Shown here: positions 1 through 12,019 of the stretch, in pieces | Layout of the letters: each line of letters begins with the position of its first letter | Numbering within the stretch: the stretch's first letter is position 1 | DNA from: Phoma sp. XZ068 | Lineage: Eukaryota > Ascomycota > Dothideomycetes > Pleosporales > Didymellaceae | Reading direction: 5' to 3' | NCBI GenBank assembly: GCA_004835665.1 | Contig: RBKR01000029.1 | Coordinates: 361,539 to 425,538 of the forward strand | DNA length: 64,000 nucleotides | The notes under the pieces: generated by a model | What the model was told of the DNA's origin: nothing | The model's input: the letters and a program-made list of their open reading frames with translations, nothing else | Database searches by the model: none | Translations under genes and position numbers: made by a program

Positions 1-1452
1 ATTCATCGCCGTCTATATTCAGCTTGTACTCGCCACCCGGCCATGGCAAGTTCTTGGAGTCTGTACCAGAGGGTAGTTTTGTATCGCTTGGACCTTGGGC
101 AGTGATCTCTTGAACTGAATTAGACTTCCACTCGCAGCCTACTGCATGGCCAACGGGGGTGGTATAGAAGTGCCATTCGTTATTGACGTCGGCTCCACCA
201 ATGTGAGGATTGATCGCAGTGATCATACCAATGGACAAAGACCTTCCAGGGGTAGGCACCGAAGTTGGCGTATTGGAACCATCGACGATACTGTTGAGAC
301 GCCGGCTGATCTCTTCATCCGATGTCGTCTCAGTGACTGTTCCATAGTTAAGTGTCCATGCCTCATACTCCTCTGTGCTGAAGCTATTCATATCATCGCT
401 TTTCCAATTCGGTGGTTGCGGCCAATATCCTGTCAACTGGTAGAAGTATTTGCTGTTTGCAAGCCATGAATAGCTATCTGCATTAGTGCTGGCACGTGTA
501 GCGCCACCTCCTTGATTCAATTTGCGCCTAGCAAGCTGGTGTGTACGGCTGGGACCGTACGCCCAATTGTCAGCAGCATCCGGGTCAACGTGTTCATCCT
601 TAACTGCAGTCATCGTCAGTAATTGCATCTTATCTATCATTCGTTGGACAACTTGTATGGCAAGTAACAGGGCAGCCTTACTATGCGGTTTGCCAATGGC
701 ATCGAGATGCATCATCTCATGCAAGAAGATTTGACCAGTGTTCTTTTGCCAGACAGCTTCTTTTGCATGTTTGGGGTCCCCATTTTGGATTTCTTCCTCA
801 AGTTGATCGATCTTGTACATCAGATCGTCGGTGTTGAATAAAGGTTTGCACATAACAATGTACTGGTACTTGTATCCAAACCAGCCGTTGTATGTCCAGG
901 CGTAACCTCCAACAGACTTACCATCCTTTGTGACCGCACATGTGTTAGTCTTGTCGTTACAGCTGAGAATGATATCGAATTCTTTCTTGGTGAGAAAGTC
1001 AGCGGCTCGCTTCAGGTTTTCTACAACGTTGTGAGTGGCTAGTGATATCATGGTGATTCTTACACGCACCGGAAATTCGCTTCTGTTGAGTAGAATAGTC
1101 TGGACCCATCCATGCTTTCCACAGCGCAACATCCTTTGCGTCATGCTCATCCGGCTCCACATCAGCGAAAGCAGCGAGTGCGTGAGCGTCCCAGGCCGCA
1201 GTGTGATAATGCCCCATCTGTTCATCGCTGCACCTATGGTCTTGATCCCATTTGAGCTCACCGCCTGAGAAAGATATAGGTCGTTGAAAATCCGCCCTTA
1301 AAAGGATTTTCAGGGCGAGGTGGGAGTGTAAAAGTCTCAGGCGGTTCTTTCGGGTCCAATGCTTCGGGATTGTCGGTATCAATAGTGCTGCGAAAAATAA
1401 CAGTGCAAGAAGCGAAAGGAACGAGAAACTGAATGATTTGCAAGAGCCGCAT
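1..1452 (-). CDS. HEXXH zinc metallopeptidase (aspzincin/lysine-specific-endopeptidase type), 3'-truncated by window, probable frameshift
   Basis: Secreted zinc endopeptidase. The zincin motif HEMMH is at about 710-730 on the minus strand. Some 60 residues later comes DNWAYG, which resembles the aspzincin third-ligand region (GTxDxxYG); the M35-like/lysine-specific assignment rests on these two motifs. The N-terminus (ATG at 1452) begins MRLLQIIQFLVPFASC, a signal peptide. One clean intron lies at 1069-1021, donor GTGCGT and acceptor TTGTAG, phase 1. Between the signal-peptide exon, whose frame ends in TGA at 1260-1258, and the SGGELKWDQD block the frame changes by one with no phase-compatible GT..AG intron that I can find. 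This looks like a single-base indel near 1258-1275. The C-terminus lies outside the window. The frame from 1505 gives an implausible basic N-terminus and was not preferred. Confidence 0.65.
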
Positions 1453-1529
1453 TGTACTTTGAAAATAGAGCAAGACAACAGGCTGTATATGCTAACAAAG
1501 AACAAGGTAAGTACGGAAAGCTGGGAGGG

Positions 1530-2572
1530 ACTTTTGAAGTTGATGTGATCGAAGAACTTCTATGGATCAAACCCTATTTTATACACAACTGATGTCAAAC
1601 AGAGCATAGCCGCTGCAGTAATGAAATCCCATACTTTGATCTCTTGCTCACGGTTCTTCCAAATTTAGGTGACGGCGCCAAATGGGAAGCCACCAACCTA
1701 CTCCCAATTCTGAGAACTCAATATTGCAGCCGCTGCTGTGCCTCTTTCTCGCAGCTCTTTCTACGCAAAAATAGTTTTCTTTTTTTTTAGAGGTTTGGCC
1801 GTACCGGCCATACTCAACGTGACAAGCTTAAGGAATCACAGCTACGTATGACCCTGTTAATGAAAGGTCACTGTTTGTGACGATATAGAAACAGCAAGTC
1901 TCGTCTTGAACTTTTGTGTGGGCAACCCATAACTCGAACTGAGAGACAAAGGAACGACAGAGTAGGCCTTCGCTCACGGTTTCGAAGAAAGACATCACAT
2001 TGAGTTCTGTAAGCGCCGACATGCTGAGACTGTGCTCAGCGGGCATATGAACCAATGATCCCTTGTCCGAAACGTATGTGCAATTAGCAGCGAGATGGAG
2101 GATATGGGGGTAGCACCGGGCTGTGTAAATCGTCGTTGTTAAAACGAACCTGCGTTCATGGCAGTGAATGGGCAGAGAGAAACCCGAGAGGTTAGGGTTT
2201 AACCACGGTTTTCCCGAGCGGCTTGCTAACCGAATCCGGATCTTGGCCATAAGCGCGGCGCCTACGCAATGCTAGGCAACATCATTCCTTCTATCGGGCG
2301 CCTAAATCTAGACTTCTTTAAAATTCGCTCTTCCAATAGTGCATGTGGTTTTCGCAGCGCTTAATCAATTCTATCGTCGCGCGCAGGCTAGGTATCTATT
2401 GATAGTGTACTTTTGCAGGCATCAGGCGTCTATCACTTTGACTTTGGAACAACGTGTGCTGTTGGATCGAACCTGCATTTAACAAAAGCGCTCGCTGTAC
2501 CGGACGATCAGGTCAACACCGAACCTCAGTCACAAACCTGTTCAACCTGGCTACCTGACCACCTACCTTTCA
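1530..2572. other. intergenic region, no supported gene
   Basis: This is the 5' side of the metallopeptidase and the upstream region of the next plus-strand gene. A 140-codon minus-strand frame at 1828-2250 exists, but it has no recognisable domain, signal peptide or intron signals and no neighbouring exons, so I do not annotate it. A poly-T tract at about 1773-1789 is the only low-complexity feature seen. Confidence 0.4.
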
Positions 2573-3661
2573 ATGCCGCCTTCTTCCGAAATGTCATCCT
2601 GGAGTCCGCAGCTCTTTTTGTTATACGTGCTGTGGTCGTTAGACGCCGCACTTGGCGTCATAGCTCAGTATCCAACTCGTCCACAAGTTCCTGGAGTAGC
2701 CTTTCGACTCACACCTGATTATGGGTAAGTTACTTTAGCATATATGAAATAGCCCGTCATAACCTGTGATAGCGTAGCCGTGATCCACCTCAAAGATGGA
2801 ACAAAAGTCCCCGTGGCCCAGGTCTATGGCTCTCCAATGTACCAAGCTTTCATGAGAGGTAGCAGAGTTCTGCAGAACTCTGACGATATCACGCTGTGTC
2901 ATTGGTTTCCTTCAGTATTGAGCGAATTGGCGCCTGCAGTGAGACTGGATTTGGACCTCTGTCAGTCCACAGATATCGTCACTGTCAAGACCATTTTGAC
3001 GGCCCTGAATACGGCAGTTGAGTCTTATCTTGGTACGAACATTTGCTTCGCTGCACTAGTTCTGGACGACGTCGAAGGGCACATATCCAGCGTTGCGCAG
3101 GAGGCTCTCCAAGCTCTTGGCCTTCGCCAAGTGTTGCCAACCATCCGTACAGCCAAATCCGAGGTGCGTACGCAGATGTCTGATATCTACAATGGGACGG
3201 ATTTAGAGCGTCACGTCGTTCTTGCAGTGGAATACAGCTCTCATTGGTTCAATGTTGGCTTGTACACCACCGACGAGATCGGCATAGTGGATCCGATTCC
3301 CAACTTTGTAGATGGTCTGAAGATTGATATCGACGACCAACTGGACGCCCTCAACCACGATCTAGAAAGTTTAATGTCGAATCCTCCGCCGGATATCGAC
3401 CTGCCAAGACATATCGACCAGCTGATCCTCTACGGGGAAGATGCTGACAACCGTGACGTCCTGCACCTACTCACATCATTACTCGGAGAAGATCTGGTCC
3501 GGATTGCACGAATTCACAAGTCAACTCATAATGGCGTAGACCTTGCGGCAGCATGGGCCTACGTGCATATGGACACAGTTGAATTCGAGATGAGGGAGCC
3601 AGCTAGCTTTGGTTGTCGTTGGCGTTCAAGATTGTATGGTGGAGATAGGATGGAATTGTGA
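2573..3661 (+). CDS. unknown protein with signal peptide, possible actin/Hsp70-fold ATPase relative
   Basis: Two exons, 2573-2724 and 2773-3661, are joined by a 48-nt intron (GTAAGT..GATAG) and give about 346 aa. The chosen ATG at 2573 places a hydrophobic segment (LFLLYVLWSLDAALGVIA, residues 14-31) near the N-terminus, consistent with secretion or ER entry. The splice restores ...RLTPDYGVAVIHLKDGT. The segment LAVEYSSHWFNVGLYT followed by an acidic stretch loosely recalls the actin/Hsp70 nucleotide-binding fold seen in fungal Hsp70-like proteins, but I cannot see a full phosphate-binding loop, so no function is assigned. The reading frame is intact to TGA at 3659-3661. It is followed downstream by a 5S-like sequence on the opposite strand. 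Confidence 0.65.
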
Positions 3662-3721
3662 AGTTCGTTAGTGGTGTCCTTCCCATGGCTATCTGGAAAT
3701 TAGTAGTGTAAAAAAGAGTTC

Positions 3722-3848
3722 AAAAAACATACAACAGTGGGTATTCGCTAGTGGTCACCCACCTAACTACTAATCCACCGGTACGTTGCTTAAATAGGGC
3801 TGAGCGAACGGGAAGCCTTGCTGTCTCCTGTCCGGTTGACAGGAATGT
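3722..3848 (-). rRNA. 5S rRNA-like sequence with diverged 5' half (probable pseudogene)
   Basis: Read on the minus strand, 3815-3722 carries the 5S signature in order: GGCTTCCCGTTCGCTCAG, then TTAAGC, then TTAGTAGTTAGGTGGGTGACC (given here as its parts TTAGTAGTTAG and GTGGGTGACC), then ACTAGCGAATACCC, ending in GTTGTATG and a T run at the Pol III terminator position. This is the internal-promoter and 3' domain of filamentous-fungal 5S. The first third (3848-3816) does not pair properly with the 3' end: the expected start complementary to GTTGTATGT is not there. The copy therefore looks truncated and joined to other sequence. Dispersed 5S genes and pseudogenes are normal in these fungi. Confidence 0.65.
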
Positions 3849-4074
3849 CCTTTAATTTCCTGTAAACGGCTGGTAGAAACCCGACCACTGGAAGCGAGCA
3901 TCTGTGATCAGCCCATAAGACTCCGTAAACGGGTATTTAATAATGATCAAGCCGCGTCATGCTAATTATGCGTTGGACGCTCCCATAGGGCACAGACGAA
4001 TCTGATTGCTGCGTTAGCCGCTGGCAATAACGCCACGCATATGCGTGGTGGCCTCAACACACACGGATGTGTTC

Positions 4075-4109
4075 GACTCGAGCATACACTAAGACTCGAG
4101 CATACACTA
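4075..4109 (+). repeat. 17-bp direct repeat, period 18
   Basis: The 17-mer GACTCGAGCATACACTA occurs at 4075-4091 and again at 4093-4109, in the 5' flank of the chitin synthase gene (ATG 4347). It could be a duplicated regulatory element or simply a slippage duplication; nothing in the sequence decides. Confidence 0.7.
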
Positions 4110-4346
4110 CTCGTACGGATTTTGTTCTTCTTCATACAATCGTTTAATCCGTCCACTCGCTAGTCTCTTTCGCACCGTTACTGGGAAAGACGTAATTACA
4201 TCCAGAGGCTACCCGTACCACTCTTGCCCAGACATCGAGCATCTGGGACGACAGCTGCAGTTGACACGCGGTACCACCTCATCAACCTTCGCTATAGTAC
4301 TACTACTCGCATCCACGGAAGGGGCGACCCGCCTCAGCCCGCAACC

Positions 4347-7300
4347 ATGAGTTTCGTCAACAACTCCCGCATGTCCGTCTACTCGACGGCATCCGCCTCG
4401 GCATCGCGACCGGGCAATTCGCCCGCGCAGACGTCGACCACCACTCTGCTCAACACTCTCAACTCGGCATACAAGAACGGACGCTCATACAATCTAGAGG
4501 CCAGCACCAGTCTGGTCGTCGTCAACACATGGGTCAATGCAAAGAGCATCATTGACGATCGCATCGGTGACACAGTCGACCTCGAGTTGGGGCGAAAGGC
4601 CTGGGAGCACGCTCGCCGGAGAGCTGAGGATGGCTGCATAGTCCTGGCGTATGTATCCAACCCCCCTTATATCCATCACCATCCACTGACTGGTGCAGTT
4701 CGCTCCATGATTCGAGCCCTTCGCTCTTCTCTCCCTTCGTTTCCAGCCTGCCTCTGTCGCTTCCGGGCAACTTCTACACCGCGCTCGAGGCTCTTAAAGC
4801 CTTCACACACTGCGTAACTCCATTGAACCCCTCCACTCCCCGCTACTCAGCACTGGCCGCCGTTTTCACCATCAACCTTGCTGGCGCTGTCGTCGGAGCT
4901 GAGATCAAGCTATCCACATCCGGCTTGGACGTCCAACAAGGCCTGCTCCAAGTTCCTGGACAAACTGGCTTCCGTGCCTTCGATGTCTTCTACTACCTGA
5001 ACTCGAGCTCGGCGTCTAGGCAAGAGAGGGAGTACCTGGATATCCAATCCTTGGACAAATATGCCCTCCTCCGACGATCCGGAACATACGATCCTCCCAG
5101 CTACCTCCCCGATGCCGACGATGCCGCCGCAGCTGAAGACTTCCGCTCAAACCTCAAGGCAATTGGCATCAAGGGCCAAAAGCTGACTAGTCTCATCAGC
5201 TGTCTCACAGGACTGATGAAGCTCGGCAACACCCTCGATTATTTTATGGACGAGGAATCGCTCGCTTCAGTATGCGAAGATGTCGAGACGCTCATGGACC
5301 TCCCCGAAGGTACCCTCCGCCAGAAGCTAGGCTCCAACGAGCGCGAGATCGTTATTGGCGGCATCTATGAAGCCATCGTCGACTACGTTATTGCCCATGC
5401 CAACACCTCTATTAAGGAAGATATCCGCCGTGCTAAGTCCGGATTCGCCATGGACGACAGTGACGGCAGCGGCATGATGACACCCGACGAGTCTGAGGAT
5501 GGAGACATTGTCAACATCACTGTTGTCGAGATCCCCAGTCGTTCTCTCGGTAAAGCGATTGCGCTACGTACCGTCTTTGATGACAGCGAGGGCATCAACG
5601 CCGAGATGCGAGACGATGGTGTACAAGTACCACCTGTTGGTAACTCCGTTCTTGAGGGCATGCGCGAGGCCATGCAGAGCTGCGCGGTAGAGCTTGGCCT
5701 TAACGGGCCCGCTCTCCGCGAGAAAGAAGCCGATTTGGAGAAGCGCGAGGCTGTATTGGACAAGCTCGCACTCGAGATCCCGGATGAGGACAACTTCATG
5801 AAGAAGATGCTTTACCCTGTACCTAACAGTGGTGTGGTCCTAGGCAAGCATGCTCGTTTCGACCTGGCCATAACAGTCGCAAGTAGCAGAGTTTGGTTCC
5901 AGCTGGCAATCCATCCTTCAGATTCCATTCCCACCTCATTGAACCAGGATCTCAATTCTACCTGGCAAGCCGGCGTGGTATCTCGACAGCTCCGCGAGTG
6001 GCGACTACCTGAGTGGGCGAACCGCCGCAACCGCAACCTCGACTTCACCGCCGATTTCGATCATCACGAATTCTACGACCGATACGCTCCGCTAGGCTGC
6101 ATGGAAGGCCAAGAGGGCATCCAGAACTGGATTTTGCAACGCGGCTGGAGTAATGGCGAAGTCATGGTAGGCAAGGAGCGCGTCTGGGTCAGGGAAGGCA
6201 CATGGTGGGAGGCGGAATCACAGCTCGACCTCAAGACGCAAGAGATGGGTGGCACTCCCAACATGCTTGGAGGCATGATTGGAGCTGCAGGCATGGAGAA
6301 TGGGTACCCCACTCAGCTCCCGCCTACAGCAAGTGCATTCTTTCCACCTCTTCCGGACATGTCTGCGACTCCCCAGAACCCTTTTCAAAGTTCTATAAGT
6401 CTGGCCGTGCCGGGTGCAGCAGATGCCAAGTCAATCGCCCCCACCACGCGCACCCTTCCTACCACGGGGCCTGGTGATTACGGTCTCGGAATGAAGGGCG
6501 ACGAGAACAAAGGTGTCACTTACTACGACATGGAGTCGGGTGGCAACGCCGTCGTCACTGAAACCCCCCTCACCGGCACTCGAAGGCTCTGGGTCGCCTT
6601 CGTCTGGGCGCTGACATTCTGGGTCCCTTCACCGTTACTCAAGTGGTTTGGTCGTATGAAGCGACCTGATGTGCGCATGGCATGGCGTGAGAAGCTTGTC
6701 TTGTTCATGCTCATCATGTTGCTAAACGCCACCATCGTCTTCTACATGGTCGCTTTCGGTAAGCTCTTGTGCCCCAACAAGGACAAGGTCTGGAACACGA
6801 AGGAAGTATCAGCGTACCAAGGCGAAGACGATTACTACGTCAGTCATCGCGGTGTGGTCTACGACCTGACTTCTTTCTGGAAAAAACAGCACAGCGACTC
6901 CAACACCGAGGCTACTCGGGATCGGATGATGGAAATGGCTGGTGCCAACATGGACCCATACGTTGTTCCCCCGCTATGGATTGCTTGCCCCCGCCTGATT
7001 CCAGAGACCGATCAAAACAAGGTCTTACAGCTGACTTTCAACGAATCCACGGCTGAGAACCTTAATTCAATCGCCGTTCACAAATCTGGGTCAATGACAA
7101 ACATGCCAGACAGCAACGCTTTGAAGAGCGAGACATGGTACCCTGATGTCTTCCTCCCGGCTATGAAGGAATTCAGGAAAGGAGAGCTTGTCTGGGAAGA
7201 GGACAAGATCAAGGATGAAGGGGAAGACCTGAATCACATGTGGTTTAGGCTCAACGAGAGGGTCTACGACTTGACCGACTACTTCGCCACAATCGACTAT

Positions 7301-9762
7301 ATGCAAAACCAGCCTCAGTACAACTTCCTCGACGCCAAGTTGATCGATATGGTAAAGAGCAATGCTGGCCAGAATTTGAAAGAGGACTGGAGCAACAACC
7401 TGAACAAGACTACGCAAGAGAATAACCTGCAATGTCTGGAAAACTTGTTCTACGTTGGCAGAACTGACTTCCGTAAGACGGCCAAATGCCAGGTCAACGA
7501 CTACATTCTACTTGCCTTCGCTATCTTGCTCTGCACGGTCATCGTCGTCAAGTTTTTGGCTGCACTTCAACTAGGTTCACGCAAACGTCCCGCAAACCAG
7601 GACAAGTTCGTCATCTGCCAAGTGCCAGCCTATACCGAAGGCGAGGATTCGCTCCGAAAGAGTTTGGACTCTCTGACCGCCCTCTCTTACGACAACAAGC
7701 GAAAGCTCATTTGCGTCATTTGCGACGGAATGATTGTCGGTGGCGGTAACGATCGCCCTACGCCCAAGATTGTACTGGATATCCTTGGCGTTGACCCCAA
7801 GGTCGACCCTCCTGCGCTTCCATTCTGGTCGGTCGGTGAAGGCAGCCAGCAGCTCAACTACGGCAAGGTCTATTCTGGTCTATACGAGTTCGAAGGCAAT
7901 GTGGTACCATACCTTGTCGTTGTCAAGATGGGCAAGGAGTCGGAACAACACAAGTCTAAGCCAGGTAACCGAGGAAAGCGCGACTCTCAAATCTTGCTCA
8001 TGAGCTTCCTCAACCGCGTCCACCACCGCTCCGCTATGAACCCCTTGGAGTTGGAAATGTTTCACCAAATCAACAATATCATTGGTGTTGACCCGGAGCT
8101 ATACGAATACCTGCTTATGATCGACGCCGATACCATGGTCAAGCCGGATGCTCTCAATCGTCTTGTGGCGGCTTGCGCCAATGACTCAAAGATTGCCGGT
8201 ATTTGTGGTGAGACAAGCTTGGAGAACGAAGACAGGTCATGGTGGACTATGATCCAGGTTTACGAGTACTATATTTCGCATCATCTGTCCAAGGCCTTTG
8301 AGAGTTTGTTTGGTAGCGTCACCTGTTTGCCTGGATGGTAAGTACCTCACCTCACTTCAATTAGATGGTACTAACTCACTTCAGTTTCACCATGTACCGT
8401 CTACGTACGGCCGACAAGGGCAAGCCTCTCATCATCTCGGACAAGATCATCAAGGACTACGCCGACTGTGTTGTGGACACTCTGCACAAGAAGAACCTCC
8501 TCTCGCTTGGTGAGGATCGTTACCTGACCACTCTGATGACGAAGTACTTCCCTGCCATGTCGTACAAGTTCATCCCTGATGCTTACGCTCTTACGGCCGC
8601 CCCTGAGACCTGGAGCATTCTGCTCTCCCAGAGACGTCGATGGATCAACTCAACCATCCACAACTTGGCCGAACTTGTCTTCCTAAAGGACCTCTGTGGT
8701 TTCTGCTGTTTCTCCATGCGATTTGTCGTCTTCATCGACCTCTTCGGTACCCTTATCCTTCCATCTATCTGCGCGTACATTGTGTATCTCGTCTACACCG
8801 TCTCCACCGGCAAGGGCCAATTCCCCATGTTCTCCATTGTCATGTTGGCAGCTGTCTACGGTCTCCAGGCGCTCATCTTCATCATCAAGCGACAATGGCA
8901 ACATGTTGGATGGATGATCATTTACATTCTGGCCTTCCCCATCTACTCTCTCGCCCTTCCTATGTACTCTTTCTGGAAGCAGGATGACTTCTCGTGGGGT
9001 AACACCCGTGTCGTCATTGGCGAGCAAGGAACCAAGCAGGTTCTCACTACGGATGACGAAGGCTTCGATCCCAAGGCCATTCCTATGATGCGCTGGGACG
9101 AGTACGCCGAGCGCAATGAACTCCCTGGCCGTCGCGGTCTTCCTGGTATGACTACCGAGAAGGGTGGATTCAACGCATACGAAGACGAAGCGTATGAGAT
9201 GAACGACATGCAATCCGTCTACTCCTCGGTCAAGCCTGCTTCTACAATCATGTCCCATATGCAGCACATTTCGCACATGCCTCCGCAGTCGCCTGGTCCG
9301 TACCAAGGCATGCAAATGCGTCAATCGACATACTCGAACTTGTCGCGCTACCAAGATAACCCGCACCAGAACCGCGTCATGTCTATGAGCAACATGAGCG
9401 ATGTGTACAATGGCAACAACGCCTCACCTTACGGCCAGCGACAAAGCATGGGCGGCTTCCAGAGCTCAGACAACCTGATGACGTCGTCTACACCACCCGT
9501 CCGTGGACGCAGTCATCTCAGCTACGGCGCGAGCATGTCACGACCTGGAAGCACAACTAATTTCCAGAGCATGATGAACGGACCGACTGATGGCCAGATT
9601 ATCGAGACTGTCCAGGCATGCCTCAAAGACGCCGACCTCGACAGGGTCACTCGCAAGCAGATCATTGTGCTTGTGGAACAAAGGCTGCAGATGCAGCTCA
9701 GTGGCGAGAGGAAGATTTTCCTCACTCAAGCCATTGATCATGAGCTTGCCAACATGAGATAA
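4347..9762 (+). CDS. csmB: chitin synthase class VI/VII with divergent myosin-motor-like domain
   Basis: Processive glycosyltransferase making cell-wall chitin from UDP-GlcNAc at the plasma membrane. Three exons (4347-4648, 4699-8339, 8387-9762) give 1772 aa. Intron 1 is GTATGT..GCAG and intron 2 is GTAAGT..TTCAG; the second splice restores TCLPGCFTMYR. Residues about 30-620 are the short, degenerate myosin-like domain with no P-loop GESGAGKT, which separates this class from class V. Hydrophobic segments follow at about 728 and 755. Two cytochrome-b5-like segments (YYVSHRGVVYDLT and a later VYDLTDYF) come next, then another membrane span. The GT2 domain has QVPAYTEGED at about 1074, DAD at about 1241 and QRRRW at about 1394, with C-terminal membrane spans after it. 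A DEK_C domain lies at about 1716-1772. I chose the 4698 acceptor over 4746 because the extra 16 residues fit the family. The frame is uninterrupted. In many ascomycetes this gene faces a class V gene; here the upstream neighbour is unrelated and co-directional. Confidence 0.95.
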
Positions 9763-10377
9763 GCAGAAATTTGAGAATTGATTGCATTTAGCGGTGTTGT
9801 TTGGACATGTTTGCACGGCAGTAACGCCATTTAGTCTTTCCTTTGGAAAATCATGTATCTTTTACATCTGGCGCAAGTTTATATGGGAAAACTCAGGTGT
9901 TTGGGAATCTAGGCTGTATTTACATCGTTCACTTGATGTAATGATAATAGGGCATTGTTGTTGCACATATCTAGCTGAATGGAAGATCTTACAACATGAG
10001 ACTTGACTGCATGATTTTGACTGCTAACCAGACTTGAAAGGCCTGGTAGGATGATTCGCGTGACTTTGGGGGTCGTAAGGCGGCTCTACGGCTAGCGTTA
10101 GGTAGCTACGTTATGTCCGGTTGTCTCCTGGCCGCTCACCACAAAAGTCCTTAATTCTACCGTATCCAGTGTCACTGCTGCTGAAAACAGACCACAAATG
10201 ACCCAAATTTGTGACTTATCGCACGCGCCGGTGGCGCGGAACCTTCTGCATCCGACGGCAGCATTTGTTGGTTTCGCTATTTTTAGTTGTCACTGATCCC
10301 GATCTCCGACCGTCACGTGCTGCTACGTATCGTCCAAGAGAAAGTATAACAGCCGAGCATTGCACTAAATCTGGAGC
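9763..10377. other. 3' flank of chitin synthase; no gene, one short repeat-like block
   Basis: No coding frame of quality is present. The segment 10111-10153 (TTGTCTCCTGGCCG... to ...CCTTAATTCTACCGTA) resembles 3820-3860, the sequence joined to the 5S-like RNA on the other side of the chitin synthase gene. By eye identity is about 65%, so this is suggestive only. Confidence 0.35.
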
Positions 10378-11286
10378 ATGGCGAGCCAGCTACCCACTGC
10401 CTCTAACGGAATGTGCGCTAACATTCCTACCACATATCCTCTTTATCTTCCTCAGGAGCTTTGGGATAAGATTACTGCATACCTTCCTCCGTCGTCGGCG
10501 CTGAGTGCAGCTGATATTTTCAAATTCAAGTCGAGCGCTTACGACCGGGTGTGGACTGCTGTTTTCAAGAACGAGGCCTGGTTGACAAGCCACAGCGCAA
10601 AAGATGTGAACATTGTCTTAATTGGTACAAGTCTTGACATACTTGGTGGGATTACAATGAGTAAAGCACAGCCTCACCTTGTGCTCGCTGCTTTTGACCG
10701 CCGGGGCGAGCTCCAGTACGAAAATGATCTCCTTCGGCTGAGCCTACGTGGGGATACCTCTGGCTTAAGAGAACATCAACTTGAGCAGCTTATACTTACC
10801 GTAAGCAGGCTAGATGTGCCTGAGGTCTTAGGACAGGACTTTTATTACTTGTTCTCAAGTAGAGATCAAGACATAGAAACAAAATATTGTTTCTGGAGCG
10901 ACCCAGAGAAAAGGATCAGGACTTTATGCTCGCAGGACATTCGCGGGATTGGCGGTCCAATTACACATCTTCCAAACCTTCGCCCTATATTTCTTCTAAA
11001 CCTAAATCCTCCCACTCAAATCCTGCCAGATTCTGAATGGCCTAGCAGCGATCCTGTGCAGTTCATATTCAGATGTTTTGGAGGGGACAGCTTCTGGACT
11101 GGTTGCCCGCCGCTTGTAGATGTTGTGCTGAGCGAAGGCTGGGAACAGAGTCAGTGGGAGTATACGTTTGAAGGCTTTACTTTCAAGGACAGAAGATATG
11201 GGAAATACAACCGCCAACATACAGATTGGATCAGTGTCGCAGAATCTGAGACCAGGCAGGAGTGTGCTGTGATTAGAACTTTGTAG
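10378..11286 (+). CDS. F-box-like protein of unknown function
   Basis: Single exon, 302 aa, intact. After a short polar leader, residues about 22-65 (YLPQELWDKITAYLPPSSAL, then DIFKFKSSAYDRVWTAVFKN) fit the fungal F-box-like pattern: an L-P-x-E-L-W-x-x-I start, then a lysine/aspartate-rich turn and a second helix. Known F-box proteins recruit substrates to SCF ubiquitin ligases through Skp1. No repeat domain follows; the rest is unrecognised and ends RQECAVIRTL. The closest neighbour downstream is a decayed gene on the other strand. Assignment rests only on the N-terminal pattern. Confidence 0.6.
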   Translation: MASQLPTASNGMCANIPTTYPLYLPQELWDKITAYLPPSSALSAADIFKFKSSAYDRVWTAVFKNEAWLTSHSAKDVNIVLIGTSLDILGGITMSKAQPHLVLAAFDRRGELQYENDLLRLSLRGDTSGLREHQLEQLILTVSRLDVPEVLGQDFYYLFSSRDQDIETKYCFWSDPEKRIRTLCSQDIRGIGGPITHLPNLRPIFLLNLNPPTQILPDSEWPSSDPVQFIFRCFGGDSFWTGCPPLVDVVLSEGWEQSQWEYTFEGFTFKDRRYGKYNRQHTDWISVAESETRQECAVIRTL

Positions 11287-11478
11287 AGACTGTCTGTCGG
11301 CCATTCTCTGACAACCAAGAATGCAGCTAGGATGTACACGTACGCGCCCATGTGTAAAATCGCCCCCTCTAGCTCAAAGAAGTATGCTACTCAATTGATA
11401 ACGATAAACCTTGGACTGGCCTCTTCAACTGCAAGATGGAGGTCGAAAGTCAACATATGACTTCGAAGTAGATGCATC

Positions 11479-11958
11479 TTAGTATCGCAGCACTCCGCCC
11501 ACGCCACCTGCAAAAGAGTGTCGAGCCTCTAACTTAGTCCACGTAGCTTCTTTCAATATACCAACCTCTTTTTGAATCTCCTCGTCTTCGATGTAATGCC
11601 ATATCAATGCGGCAATCTCATGTCCCCTCAAGCTTCAAGATAGTATGCACATGTAACTCTCCGCCGTGGTGTCAAATGCTTGAGCTGTCTTAATGCTGTG
11701 GGATGTATGCTGAGTAAGCGACGCATCTATTCGAATGGCTCGTCCAGTCTTTCCCACGGCCCGCTTTGCACGGTTCCTGTGGCAGCGTCGGAAGATGGGA
11801 ACAAGGGACCGAGGGTGTAGTAATGAGAGGGTCTGTCATGTTATGAGATGCTAATCAACAACTGTAGAGAGAACATGACTGACCAAAGGTAGATATTGGG
11901 CAATGTCCGGTGTAGCGACATCTGACGAGTCGATGCCACCCGCTACTATACCTGCCAT
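11479..11958 (-). pseudogene. multiply frameshifted relic of an unidentified protein gene
   Basis: Protein-like stretches run in order on the minus strand but in changing frames. The first is MAGIVAGGIDSSDVATPDI from ATG 11958. The second is a block with LGPLFPSSDAATGTVQSG and WERLDEPFE, the third a block with SIKTAQAFDTTAES, and the last LIWHYIEDEEIQKEVG to SFAGGVGGVLRY with TAA at 11481-11479. A GTCAGT..GACAG intron near 11888-11840 accounts for one junction at most; the other changes need indels. I do not recognise the family. An alternative is an intron-rich intact gene, but intervals of about 30 nt between frames are too short for introns. Confidence 0.5.
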
Positions 11959-12019
11959 GTTTACAATCACATAGGTAGCAAAGATTACTCGATTCGCCCA
12001 CATCACAGACCTACACCAT

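Noticed and set aside
1828..2250. 140-codon minus-strand frame
   Set aside because: No domain, no signal peptide, no splice partners; composition looks like chance.
4747..4822. Alternative second-exon start of the chitin synthase (acceptor at 4746)
   Set aside because: The upstream acceptor at 4698 keeps frame and adds residues typical of the family (SLHDSSPSLFSPFVSS).
8683..9366. 227-codon minus-strand frame inside the chitin synthase
   Set aside because: Shadow of a strongly conserved coding exon on the plus strand.
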